Of a stretch of 64,000 nucleotides of DNA, positions 1 through 7,362 are shown piece by piece; position 1 is the first letter of the stretch, and every line of letters begins with the position of its first letter. The stretch is from CAXTKD01 sp964244885. GTDB taxonomy: Bacteria; Pseudomonadota; Alphaproteobacteria; Sphingomonadales; Sphingomonadaceae. Location: assembly GCA_964244885.1 (NCBI GenBank), contig CAXTKD010000001.1, forward strand, positions 186,001-250,000, read 5' to 3'. The notes under the pieces were generated by a model, which saw nothing but the letters and a program-made list of their open reading frames with translations, was not told the origin of the DNA and searched no databases. Both the position numbers and the translations under genes were made by a program.

Positions 1-564
1 CCACGCCGTCTGCGAGTCGATCGCGCCCTCGGCGAGCGCCAGCGCGATCACCAGCGAGCCGGAGATCGTCACCAGCGGCTGCATCGGCACCAGCGCGAAG
101 TCGTCGCGCGCCTCGATCGCCGCCTTCAGCCGCTCGACCGTCGCGGGCGGCTGCGGCTTGTGCATGATGCCGCTCGTCACCGCGAAGGCGACATCGTAGC
201 GCTTCGCCGCCCAGTCGAGCAGCGGGTCCCATGCCGCCGCCTGGGCCGCGATCAGATCCAACGGCCCCTCGGCGCGATAGCAGAGCAGGTCGGTCTCGGC
301 ATAGCGCGCCAGCTCGGCGACGAAGGCGGCGCGGTTCGCGCCGAGCCGGTCGATCGCGGCGTTGGCGAGGCCGGTGAGCGGCATCGACTGCGGGACGATG
401 GTATCGCCCTGCGCCGCCCACTCGGCGGCGATGGCCTCGCCGAGCGCCCGATAGGGCACGGCGAGGTGTGCCTTGGCGGGCGTGCGGACAGGTTTGCCGT
501 CGAGCCGCACGCTCCAGCCGCCCTCGGTCTCGATGGCTTCGGCGACCTTGTAGAAGCGCCTCAC
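1..564 (-). CDS. ATP12 family F1-ATPase assembly chaperone (3' end beyond window)
   Basis: Reading leftward from a GTG at 564, the frame stays open to the window edge (188 codons). The N-terminus reads VRRFYKVAEAIETEGG, followed by a segment with RLDGKPVRTPAK, the typical opening of ATP12 proteins, which chaperone the alpha subunit during F1-ATPase assembly. The GTG overlaps the TGA of the upstream PaiB-like gene by four bases (GTGA), so the two are probably translationally coupled. The C-terminal part lies outside the window and cannot be checked. The family call rests on the N-terminal motif and on the common occurrence of ATP12 downstream of an RluA-type gene in alphaproteobacteria. Confidence 0.85.
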   Translation of the reverse strand, partial: MRRFYKVAEAIETEGGWSVRLDGKPVRTPAKAHLAVPYRALGEAIAAEWAAQGDTIVPQSMPLTGLANAAIDRLGANRAAFVAELARYAETDLLCYRAEGPLDLIAAQAAAWDPLLDWAAKRYDVAFAVTSGIMHKPQPPATVERLKAAIEARDDFALVPMQPLVTISGSLVIALALAEGAIDSQTAW

Positions 565-1157
565 CGCCCGTGCGCCCCGGCGACCAGAGCCGCCATTTCG
601 GGATTGGCGGCATCCAGCCCGGCGATCAGGCCATCGACATCGCCGCCGCGCTTGTTCTGCCCGAGCTTGCGGGTGCCTCGGAGCGCGGTGATCGTCATCT
701 CGAAGCCGACGATCGCCGGCAGCATCGCCTCGAAGCGGCCCGGCGTCATCTTTGCGCGCGTCCATGGCGCCTTGGCGAGCTTGGCTTCGTGGACGGCGGA
801 GAGATCGTCGAGGATCGCCACCAGCCCGGCCTCGTCCAGCCGTCGCACGCGGCCTTCGGCCTCGACGGTGACGTAGTTCCACGTCGGCACCTGATCGGCG
901 CTGCCGTACCAGTCCGGGCTGACATAGGCGTCAGGGCCGGCGACACTCGCCACCGCGGTCGCGCCATCGAGGTGCGCGGTCAGCGCGTTCGATTTGGCGA
1001 GGTGGAAGCGGAGCGTGCCGTCGCCCGCGAGAACCGGGACATGCGCGACGCGCGGGCCCTCGGGCGTCAGCGCGAACAGATGCGCGAAGGCGCGGTCGGC
1101 GACGAACGCCAGCATCGCCTCCCGGTCGTCCCAGCGGAACGAACGGCTAGGATGCAC
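561..1157 (-). CDS. PaiB-like FMN-binding negative transcriptional regulator family protein
   Basis: This 198-residue protein starts MHPSRSFRWDD. It carries the family hallmark around residues 80-97, YVSPDWYG followed by QVPTWNYVTV, which forms the flavin-binding split-barrel core in PaiB-type proteins. The length is close to the usual ~200 residues. Bacillus PaiB was described as a repressor of sporulation and protease genes, but in proteobacteria these proteins are mostly uncharacterised flavin-binding proteins, so the regulatory role is not shown here. It overlaps the 3' end of the pseudouridine synthase gene by 11 bases and the start of the ATP12 gene by four, so it sits inside a translationally coupled chain. 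Confidence 0.85.
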   Translation of the reverse strand: MHPSRSFRWDDREAMLAFVADRAFAHLFALTPEGPRVAHVPVLAGDGTLRFHLAKSNALTAHLDGATAVASVAGPDAYVSPDWYGSADQVPTWNYVTVEAEGRVRRLDEAGLVAILDDLSAVHEAKLAKAPWTRAKMTPGRFEAMLPAIVGFEMTITALRGTRKLGQNKRGGDVDGLIAGLDAANPEMAALVAGAHGR

Positions 1158-2241
1158 TTCGCCCTCTGCTGCGCCGCTCGCCCTTGCGCTGCTTGCGCCG
1201 CGCCTTCGCCTCGGCTGATGCGGCCTTCACCTTGCCCTCGGGCGTTTCGGAGAACTTGATCGGATCGAGCGGCAGCGCGTCGCCGTCCTCGAGGTGGAAG
1301 GCGAGCGTGTCGAGCGTCTCGGCGAAATGGTGAGGCAGCTCGGCACTGATATCGATGTGGCCGCCGTCGGGGTGCTCGATCACCAGCCGCCGGGCATGCA
1401 AGTGGAGCTTGCGGCTGACCCCGCCGGTCAGGAACGCCTCCTTGCCGCCGTACTTGCCGTCGCCGACCATCGGGTGGCCGATGGCAGCGGCGTGGACGCG
1501 GAGCTGGTGGGTGCGGCCGGTCTGCGGCTGCATCTCGAGCCAGGCGGCGCGGTTGCCGGCGCGGTCTATGGTGCGATAGCGGCTGCGCGCCGCGAGGCCG
1601 GCTTCGGCATCGACGTGCATCTTCTCGCCGCCGCTCCCCGGCTGCTTGGCGAGCGGCGCGTCGATCGTGCCGTGCTCGGGCGAGGGGACGCCGTTGACCA
1701 GCGCCCAATAGACCTTGCGGACAGTGCGGCCCGAGAAGGCCTTTGAGAAGAAGGCGGCGGCGCGGGTCGTGCGGGCGATCAGCAGGACGCCGGAGGTGTC
1801 CTTGTCCAGCCGGTGGACGAGCTTGGGGCGCGACAGGCCTTCGAAGTAGAGCGCGTCGAGCAGGCCGTCGACATGCTCGGTCGTGCCGGTGCCGCCCTGC
1901 GTCGCAAGGCCGGGCGGCTTGTTGATGACGATCGCCTGCGCATCCTTGTGGATGACGAGGCTCTGCGCGAAGGCGATCTGGTCCGGCGTCAGGTCGGCGC
2001 GCGGGCGGACGACGGCCATCGTCGTCGGCGCGGCGGCCTCGGGCGGCGGAAGGCGGAGCGTCTGGCCGGCGACTAGCCGGTCGCCGGGCGTGGCGCGCGC
2101 GCCGTCGATGCGGAGCTGCCCGGTCCGCGCCCAGCGCGAGACGATGTTGAAGCTCACCTCCGGCAGGTGGCGCTTGAACCAGCGGTCGAGCCGGACGCCG
2201 TCGTCGTCGGCCTCGACGACATATTGCCGGGGCTCGCTCAT
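1147..2241 (-). CDS. rluC: RluA-family 23S rRNA pseudouridine synthase (RluC-like)
   Basis: The protein has 364 residues from the ATG at 2241. An N-terminal S4 RNA-binding domain (about residues 10-70, with VRLDRWFKRHLP) is followed by the catalytic domain. The catalytic loop RLDKDTSG contains the active aspartate of RluA enzymes, and QTGRTHQLRVH is the other conserved block. These enzymes isomerise uridine in 23S rRNA; RluC versus RluD specificity cannot be settled by eye. A longer open frame reaches 2271, but the ATG at 2241 overlaps the crcB stop as ATGA and is the better start. The C-terminus is Lys/Arg-rich (KARRKQRKGERRS). Confidence 0.93.
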   Translation of the reverse strand: MSEPRQYVVEADDDGVRLDRWFKRHLPEVSFNIVSRWARTGQLRIDGARATPGDRLVAGQTLRLPPPEAAAPTTMAVVRPRADLTPDQIAFAQSLVIHKDAQAIVINKPPGLATQGGTGTTEHVDGLLDALYFEGLSRPKLVHRLDKDTSGVLLIARTTRAAAFFSKAFSGRTVRKVYWALVNGVPSPEHGTIDAPLAKQPGSGGEKMHVDAEAGLAARSRYRTIDRAGNRAAWLEMQPQTGRTHQLRVHAAAIGHPMVGDGKYGGKEAFLTGGVSRKLHLHARRLVIEHPDGGHIDISAELPHHFAETLDTLAFHLEDGDALPLDPIKFSETPEGKVKAASAEAKARRKQRKGERRSRGRSAS

Positions 2242-2624
2242 AGCTGGCGCGCCAGCGTGACGCCGGCCCACAGCATGACGATCGAGCCCGCGACCGAGGA
2301 CATCGCGTAGGCGAAGGCCAGCACGCCCTCGCCGCGCACGATCATGTTGTAGCTTTCCAGGCTGAACGCCGAAAAGGTGGTGAAGCCGCCGAGCACGCCG
2401 ACGCCGATCAGCAGCCGCAGCGCCTCGCCATTCTCGCTACCGCGCGCGAGGAGGCCGGCGAGGAGGCCCATCGCAAGGCCGCCGATCAGGTTGACGCCCC
2501 ATGTCCCCCACGGGAAGGCCGTGCCGAACGCCGACATCGCCGCCGCGCCGAACAGATAGCGGAGCATGGCGCCGGCCGCGCCTCCGACGGCGACGAGGAG
2601 CAGGGGAGGGGTGGTGGCTAGCAT
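2238..2624 (-). CDS. crcB: CrcB/Fluc fluoride ion channel
   Basis: This 128-residue, very hydrophobic protein has four predicted membrane segments, as in the Fluc/CrcB family that exports fluoride as a dual-topology dimer. Two family signatures are visible: GGAAGAMLRYLFG near the N-terminus and GVLGGFTTFSAFSLE around residues 76-90, which contains the phenylalanine-lined pore motif. The start is the ATG at 2624. The stop overlaps the next gene as ATGA. No fluoride riboswitch is recognisable in the 47 bases upstream, so expression is probably part of the longer minus-strand transcript. Confidence 0.95.
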   Translation of the reverse strand: MLATTPPLLLVAVGGAAGAMLRYLFGAAAMSAFGTAFPWGTWGVNLIGGLAMGLLAGLLARGSENGEALRLLIGVGVLGGFTTFSAFSLESYNMIVRGEGVLAFAYAMSSVAGSIVMLWAGVTLARQL

Positions 2625-2671
2625 CGGGTGCCTATACCCACTCCCACTCCCACCGTCATCCCGCAGACGAT

Positions 2672-3595
2672 TTAGAGAATGCCGAAGGTCCACCCTTCCG
2701 TGCGGCGCACCTCGGGCGTCAGGTCGGGGGGCGACCAATAGCCGGCGATTCCCGCCGCCCGGCGCAACCCGGCGGCGGAGACCAGCGCATCGCCGACATG
2801 ATCGGGAAACTCGGCCGGGACGCCGCGTCCGACCGGCTTCGAGCCGATGCGGGCGAGCGCCGCGTTGAGGTCGGTCCGGGTACGGATCTTGCCGCGGTAA
2901 CCGCCGTCGAGCGCGAAGGTCTGGCAGTAGATTTCGACGAGCAGCGGGCCGGTCTCCGGCACCGGATCGAATGGCCAGACTGGAACGCCCTTGAGGTTGG
3001 CGATCAGGCGCATGCCTGACAGCGTGGCCTTTCCGACCTGGCTTGCGCCGACCAGCACGAAGGGCGAGCAGGGATTGCCCATCTTGCGCTCGGCGTGGAG
3101 GCGATCGGCGACGCGGAGGCGGGCGAAAGGCTTCTGCACACCGTCCGCCGCGCCGCACCAGAAGTGCTGACGGCGCGCGGCGATGAAGCCGGCGGCGGCG
3201 AGGTCTTCCTCACCTTGCGAGCCATTGTCGACGGCGCGCCACAGGTCAGGCGCCGCCTCCAAACCTCCGTTCGTCCTGAGCTTGTCGAAGGACGAGGCCG
3301 CACCGCCCTGCGAGCCTCGTCCTTCGACAGGCTCAGGACGAACGGACGGGGGGTCGGGGAAGTAGGCTCCGTGGTCGAGGAACGGCAGCGAGAATGAGCA
3401 GTCGATCCCGATCAGCGTCCGCTCGCCGCGATCCGCGATGGCCTGGATCAGCGCCCGCACCTCGTCGCGCGCCCAGATGTGCCCGGGGCGGACGATGCGC
3501 GGTGCGCTGTCCATCGCCTCCGCGATCTGGATCGCGCGGTGCCGCTTGCCCTTCGCCCCGGTCCAGTCGATCGCGAGAAAGCGGTCGAAGCTCAA
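2672..3595 (-). CDS. DUF429-like protein of unknown function with an in-frame palindromic repeat insertion
   Basis: The frame opens FDRFLAIDWTGAKGKRHRAI. The early acidic-hydrophobic strand with a second acidic block (GIDCSF, about residue 65) resembles DUF429, a predicted RNase H-like nuclease family, but the match is only by eye. I chose the TTG at 3595 because GGAG lies five bases upstream and it overlaps the stop of the preceding gene (TTGA); a GTG at 3598 is the alternative. Residues 84-110 (SVRPEPVEG through FDKLRTNG) are encoded by both arms of a palindromic repeat element found elsewhere in this window outside genes, so they are probably an insertion tolerated on a surface loop. The rest reads as a normal ~280-residue protein. 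Confidence 0.6.
   Translation of the reverse strand: MSFDRFLAIDWTGAKGKRHRAIQIAEAMDSAPRIVRPGHIWARDEVRALIQAIADRGERTLIGIDCSFSLPFLDHGAYFPDPPSVRPEPVEGRGSQGGAASSFDKLRTNGGLEAAPDLWRAVDNGSQGEEDLAAAGFIAARRQHFWCGAADGVQKPFARLRVADRLHAERKMGNPCSPFVLVGASQVGKATLSGMRLIANLKGVPVWPFDPVPETGPLLVEIYCQTFALDGGYRGKIRTRTDLNAALARIGSKPVGRGVPAEFPDHVGDALVSAAGLRRAAGIAGYWSPPDLTPEVRRTEGWTFGIL
3264..3348. repeat. REP-like palindrome (family A) inside a coding region
   Basis: Two inverted arms, about 3267-3297 and 3315-3345, carry the core CGTTCGTCCTGAGC and its complement GCTCAGGACGAACG around a short GC-rich loop. The same sequence recurs at 12771-12856 and 43154-43240. Here it lies in frame within the DUF429-like gene and is translated. 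Confidence 0.9.
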
Positions 3596-3921
3596 CACAG
3601 CTCCACAATCATCGCGCCGCGCTCGAACCGGGTTACGATGTCGTCGAGCGCCCCAAGTGTTGCCTTCAGAAGCGGCCCTTTGCGCGTATTCCCGAGCCGT
3701 ATCCAAAGCACCGGCGCGTGGGGCGGCCTTGCCGATTGCAGGCGGATGAAGTCGGCATCCTTGGTGACGATGACGAAGCCTTCGGCACAAGCGTGTCGCC
3801 AGATTGGACGATCGTCATGCCCGCCCAAGCCACATTCCGAAACGTGAACGGCCTCATATCCGGCCCGCACAAAGGTGTGTGCCAGATTGATCGGCAACTG
3901 ATCGTCGATCAGGAACTTCAC
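3592..3921 (-). CDS. DUF5615 PIN-like toxin-type protein
   Basis: This 109-residue protein begins MKFLIDDQLPINLAHTFV, with the early acidic pair of DUF5615 proteins. A second acidic cluster, VIVTKDADF, lies near residue 55. DUF5615 proteins are PIN-fold-like and usually pair with a DUF433 protein in what is considered a toxin-antitoxin module. The gene follows the DUF433 gene with an ATGA overlap, which matches that pairing and implies coupled translation. RNase activity is inferred from family membership only. Confidence 0.85.
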   Translation of the reverse strand: MKFLIDDQLPINLAHTFVRAGYEAVHVSECGLGGHDDRPIWRHACAEGFVIVTKDADFIRLQSARPPHAPVLWIRLGNTRKGPLLKATLGALDDIVTRFERGAMIVELC

Positions 3922-4163
3922 TCAGCGGCGACCGCCACCACTGGATGTCGGGCCTGCCGCGCCGCGTACGTCAGGCACGCGGCGATGTCCTCTCGCTCGA
4001 CGTAGGGATAGTCTTCGAGAATCTCCTCGGTGCTCGCACCGGCGGCTAGCAACTCGAGCACATCGAGCACCCGCATACGGGTGCCGCGCACACAAGGCTT
4101 TCCGCCACAGATATCGGGGGACGAGGTGATGCGGTTCATCAGTTCCATGTCCGTCCCTATCAT
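3918..4163 (-). CDS. DUF433 antitoxin-like protein
   Basis: This 81-residue protein has the DUF433 signature CGGKPCVRGTRMRVLDVLEL (residues 19-38) followed by a helix-turn-helix-like segment, ASTEEILEDYPYVEREDI. DUF433 proteins resemble VapB/HTH antitoxins and commonly precede DUF5615 genes. Three in-frame starts are possible (4163, 4148 and 4139); all keep the domain intact. It starts only 15 bases before the rarA stop, so it may be cotranscribed from the rarA side or from a promoter inside rarA. Confidence 0.85.
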   Translation of the reverse strand: MIGTDMELMNRITSSPDICGGKPCVRGTRMRVLDVLELLAAGASTEEILEDYPYVEREDIAACLTYAARQARHPVVAVAAE

Positions 4164-4178
4164 ATCCGGCGAGACATT

Positions 4179-5477
4179 TCAGCCCTCCCGCTGCGCCCGA
4201 AGCTCGTCCCAGTATGCCAGCCGCTCGCTTACGCGCTTCTCGAACCCGCGATCGGTCGGGCGGTAGAAGATTTCGGGGCGCATCTCCTCCGGCCAGTAAT
4301 TCGCGCCCGAGAAGCCGTCCTCGGCGTCGTGGTCGTAGGCATAGCCCTTGCCGTAGCCGAGGCCCTTCATCAGCTTGGTCGGCGCGTTGACGATGTTCAT
4401 CGGCGGCATCAGCGAGCCGGTGTCCTTGGCGGACTTCCACGCGGTCTTCTGCGCCACGTAGGCGGCGTTCGATTTGGGCGCGGTGGCGAGGTAGAGGCAG
4501 GCCTGGACGATCGCCAGCTCGCCTTCGGGGCTGCCGAGGAAGTCATAGGCGTCCTTGGCGGCGAGGCACTGGATGAGCGCCTGCGGGTCGGCAAGGCCGA
4601 TGTCCTCGCTGGCGAACCGCACCATGCGGCGGAGCACGTAGAGCGGCTCCTCGCCGGCGACGAGCATGCGCGCGAGATAGTAGAGCGCCGCCTGGGCGTC
4701 CGAGCCTCGCAGGCTTTTGTGCAGCGCCGAGATGAGGTTGTAATGGCCCTCGCGGTCCTTGTCGTAGACCGCGACGCGGCGGTGCAGCAGGTCGCGGAGC
4801 GCCTCGGTGTCGAGCGGCTCGTCGATCTGGATCGAGAACAGGGTCTCGACCTGGTTGAGCAGGAAACGACCATCGCCGTCGGCCGACATCACCAGCGCAT
4901 CGCGCGCGTCCTTGGTCAGCGGCAGCGCGCGGCCTTCCAGCGCCTCCGCGCGGTCGACCAGCTTATCGAGCGCCGCTTCGTCGAGGCGCTTGACGATCAG
5001 AACCTGCGCGCGGGAGAGCAGCGCCGAGTTGAGCTCGAAGCTCGGATTCTCGGTGGTCGCGCCGACGAGGATGACGGTGCCGTCCTCGACATAAGGCAGG
5101 AAGCTGTCCTGCTGGGCGCGATTGAAGCGGTGGATCTCGTCGACGAACAGCAGGGTCTGGCCGCCGGCAAGGCGCGCTTCCGCGAACACCTTCTTCAGGT
5201 CCGCGACGCCCGAGAACACCGCCGAGATCGCGACGAAGCGCAGGCCCACGGCATCCGCCAACAGCCGGGCGATCGTCGTCTTGCCGGTGCCGGGCGGACC
5301 CCAGAACACCATGCTGGCGAGCTTGCCCGCCGCGACCATCCGGCCGATCGCGCCCTCGGCGCCGGTCAGATGTTCCTGGCCGACGACGTCGTCGAGTGTC
5401 TGGGGACGCAAGCGTTCGGCGAGCGGCGCGGCGGCCTTGCGCGCGCGCTTTGGCGGATCGGGAAAGAGGTCGGCCAC
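4179..5477 (-). CDS. rarA: Replication-associated recombination protein A (MgsA/RarA AAA+ ATPase)
   Basis: The protein has 432 residues, as expected for RarA, an AAA+ clamp-loader-related ATPase acting at stalled forks. Visible motifs are Walker A GPPGTGKTT (residues 60-68), Walker B LLFVDEIHRFN, sensor 1 GATTENPSF and the SRAQV block. The C-terminal oligomerisation region includes GSDAQAALYYLARML and the family tail YGKGYAYDHDAEDGF. It starts at an ATG 89 bases from the divergent PAP2 gene and heads the minus-strand chain toward position 1. Confidence 0.96.
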   Translation of the reverse strand: MADLFPDPPKRARKAAAPLAERLRPQTLDDVVGQEHLTGAEGAIGRMVAAGKLASMVFWGPPGTGKTTIARLLADAVGLRFVAISAVFSGVADLKKVFAEARLAGGQTLLFVDEIHRFNRAQQDSFLPYVEDGTVILVGATTENPSFELNSALLSRAQVLIVKRLDEAALDKLVDRAEALEGRALPLTKDARDALVMSADGDGRFLLNQVETLFSIQIDEPLDTEALRDLLHRRVAVYDKDREGHYNLISALHKSLRGSDAQAALYYLARMLVAGEEPLYVLRRMVRFASEDIGLADPQALIQCLAAKDAYDFLGSPEGELAIVQACLYLATAPKSNAAYVAQKTAWKSAKDTGSLMPPMNIVNAPTKLMKGLGYGKGYAYDHDAEDGFSGANYWPEEMRPEIFYRPTDRGFEKRVSERLAYWDELRAQREG

Positions 5478-5566
5478 GGCGCCAATGTAGTGCGCGGCCA
5501 GCGGCTTGCGAAGGGCGGGGCGGATGTTTACCCGGGCTTAAAGCGCGCGGGCGTAGATGATGCGCG

Positions 5567-6496
5567 ATGCCGAGAAATTCCATCCTGCCCGCGCTGTGGG
5601 GCGTCAACGCGCTGGTGGCGCTCGTCGTCCTGCTGTGGGTGGCGGCGACGCCGCTGACGCTCGACTGGCGGTCGCTGGTGGCGCCTACCGCGACCTCGTG
5701 CGGGCTGACGGTCCTGGCGTTCTTCTACCGCCGGCGTGACGGGCGGATCGCGTTGACGCTGGTGACCTTCGCGCAGCTCACCGCCTTCACGATCGTCGCC
5801 GAGCTATTATCCTACGCGCTCGCGAGCGCCGGCGGGCCGTTGTGGGATGCGCGGCTGTATGCGGCTGACCGCTCGCTCGGCCTCGACTGGCGCGCCTATC
5901 TTGGCTTCGTCGACGCCCGCCCATGGCTCGGGACGGCGTTCCACCTCGCCTATCTCAGCCTGTTCCCGCAGATCGTGCTGACCGTCCTCGGGCTTGGCCT
6001 CGCCGGCAAGGCGCGCGCGCTGCAGGCGTTCGCGGCGGCGCTGATGCTGTCGTGCCTCGTTTGCCTGATCGTCTCGGCGCTGATGCCGGCGTTCGCCAAC
6101 TTCGTCTACCTGGGGCTGACCCCCGCCGACTTCCCCAACCTCCGCCCCGCCGCGAGCTTCGTCCATGTCGCGGCGCTGGAGGGTCTGCGTAGCGGCGCGA
6201 TCACCGCGCTTTCGCTCCGCGATTCGCAGGGCATCATCACCTTCCCGAGCTTCCACGCCGCGCTCGCGGTGATCTTCGCGCTGTCGGTGCGGCGGGTGCG
6301 CGGCGTCCGATGGCTGTCGCTCGGGCTGAACGCCCTCGTGGTTCTGGCGACGCCGATCGACGGCGGACATTATTTCGTCGACGTGCTGGCGGGCGTGGCG
6401 ATCGCGCTCGCGGCCTTCTGGGCGGCCAGCCGCTTCGCCGCACATGAAAAGGCCCCGCACCTTGCGATGCGGGGCCGTTTTCCAGCTGGCGCTTGA
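5567..6496 (+). CDS. PAP2-superfamily membrane phosphatase/transferase
   Basis: This 309-residue membrane protein has six or so hydrophobic segments. The PAP2 catalytic blocks lie in its C-terminal half: FPSFHAAL (about residues 225-232, with the histidine of motif 2) and GGHYFVDVLAG (about residues 265-275, motif 3). This arrangement occurs in lipid phosphatases and in inositol-phosphorylceramide-synthase-like proteins. A role in sphingolipid or phospholipid headgroup metabolism would suit a sphingomonad but is not demonstrated. The last ~16 codons contain a transcription terminator hairpin (see 6447-6482). The gene is transcribed divergently from rarA. Confidence 0.82.
   Translation: MPRNSILPALWGVNALVALVVLLWVAATPLTLDWRSLVAPTATSCGLTVLAFFYRRRDGRIALTLVTFAQLTAFTIVAELLSYALASAGGPLWDARLYAADRSLGLDWRAYLGFVDARPWLGTAFHLAYLSLFPQIVLTVLGLGLAGKARALQAFAAALMLSCLVCLIVSALMPAFANFVYLGLTPADFPNLRPAASFVHVAALEGLRSGAITALSLRDSQGIITFPSFHAALAVIFALSVRRVRGVRWLSLGLNALVVLATPIDGGHYFVDVLAGVAIALAAFWAASRFAAHEKAPHLAMRGRFPAGA
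6447..6482. terminator. Bidirectional intrinsic terminator overlapping the PAP2 gene end
   Basis: A nine-base-pair stem, GGCCCCGCA (6451-6459) with TGCGGGGCC (6468-6476), has an eight-base loop and is flanked by AAAA on the left and GTTTT on the right. It can therefore terminate the plus-strand PAP2 transcript and the minus-strand ribosomal operon, whose last stop codon is at 6504. It lies within the PAP2 coding sequence. Confidence 0.9.
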
Positions 6497-6503
6497 GAGG
6501 CTT

Positions 6504-7124
6504 TCAGGCCTCGTCGTCGGCTTCTTCGGTCGCGGCGGGCTCGGCCGGAGCTTCGGCTCCCTCCTCGGCAATCGTGCCGGGCTCGGCGTTCGGATCGAAG
6601 GCTTCGGTGAAGCCCGCTTCCTCACGCTCGAACATGTCGGCGGTAACGTCGATGCCCTTCGCCTGCAGCTCGGCCTCTTCGGGCGAGCGCGCGACGTTGA
6701 CCTGGACGGTGACCGACACCTCGGGGTGAAGCTGGACGCGGACATCGTGGATGCCCAGCGCCTTGATAGGCGCGGCCAGGACGATCTGGTTGCGCGTCAG
6801 CTTGGCGCCCTCGGCGTTCAGCGCCTCGGCGAGATCGCGGGCTGCGACCGAACCGTAGAGCTGGCCGACGTTCGACGCCTGGCGGATCAGCGTGACCGAC
6901 TTGCCCTCGAGTTCCTTGGCGTCAGCCGTCGCGGTCTCGCGGCGCTTGGCGTTGTCGGACTCGATGATCGCGCGGTTCGCCTCGAAGCGCTTCTTGTTCG
7001 CTTCGTTGGCGCGCAGCGCCTTGGCCCTGGGCAGGAGGAAGTTGCGCGCAAAGCCGGGCTTCACCGAGACGACGTCGCCGATGTTGCCGAGTTTCTCGAC
7101 GCGCTCGAGCAGGATGACATCCAT
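6504..7124 (-). CDS. rplI: 50S ribosomal protein L9
   Basis: The start MDVILLERVEKLG and the L9 signature GDVVSVKPGFARNFLLP are clear, followed by the central helix and C-terminal domain. L9 binds 23S rRNA domain V near the base of the L1 stalk. The protein has 206 residues against the usual ~150; the extra ~45 C-terminal residues are Glu/Ala-rich and end EEADDEA. The ribosome-binding site AGGAGG sits directly after the rpsR stop, seven bases upstream of the ATG. This is the last gene of the rpsF-rpsR-rplI operon, followed by the terminator at 6447-6482. Confidence 0.97.
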   Translation of the reverse strand: MDVILLERVEKLGNIGDVVSVKPGFARNFLLPRAKALRANEANKKRFEANRAIIESDNAKRRETATADAKELEGKSVTLIRQASNVGQLYGSVAARDLAEALNAEGAKLTRNQIVLAAPIKALGIHDVRVQLHPEVSVTVQVNVARSPEEAELQAKGIDVTADMFEREEAGFTEAFDPNAEPGTIAEEGAEAPAEPAATEEADDEA

Positions 7125-7134
7125 GTTGAGCCTC

Positions 7135-7359
7135 CTACTTCACGAGGAACGGAAGCAGGCCGATGTGCCGGGCGCGCTTGATCGCCTGGCTCAGCTCGCG
7201 CTGCTTCTTGGTGGACACCGCGGTGATGCGGCTCGGCACGATCTTGCCGCGCTCGGACACGAAGCCCTGGAGCAGGCGCACGTCCTTGTAGTCGATCGCG
7301 GGTGCGTTCGGACCCGAGAACGGGCAGCTCTTGCGACGGCGGAAAAACGGACGTCCCAT
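7135..7359 (-). CDS. rpsR: 30S ribosomal protein S18
   Basis: The protein has 74 residues and reads MGRPFFRRRKSCPFSG at the start, then DYKDVRLLQGFVSERGKIVP, which is typical S18. S18 forms a heterodimer with S6 on the 30S platform. The gene begins only three bases after the rpsF stop and ends ten bases before rplI, so it belongs to one transcript. The length is normal. Confidence 0.98.
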   Translation of the reverse strand: MGRPFFRRRKSCPFSGPNAPAIDYKDVRLLQGFVSERGKIVPSRITAVSTKKQRELSQAIKRARHIGLLPFLVK

Positions 7360-7362
7360 GTC

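Noticed and set aside
2625..2671. Fluoride riboswitch before crcB
   Set aside because: Only 47 bases are available and no conserved fluoride aptamer sequence is visible.
4329..5657. 442-codon plus-strand frame antisense to rarA
   Set aside because: RarA motifs are intact on the other strand; long antisense frames are expected at this GC content.
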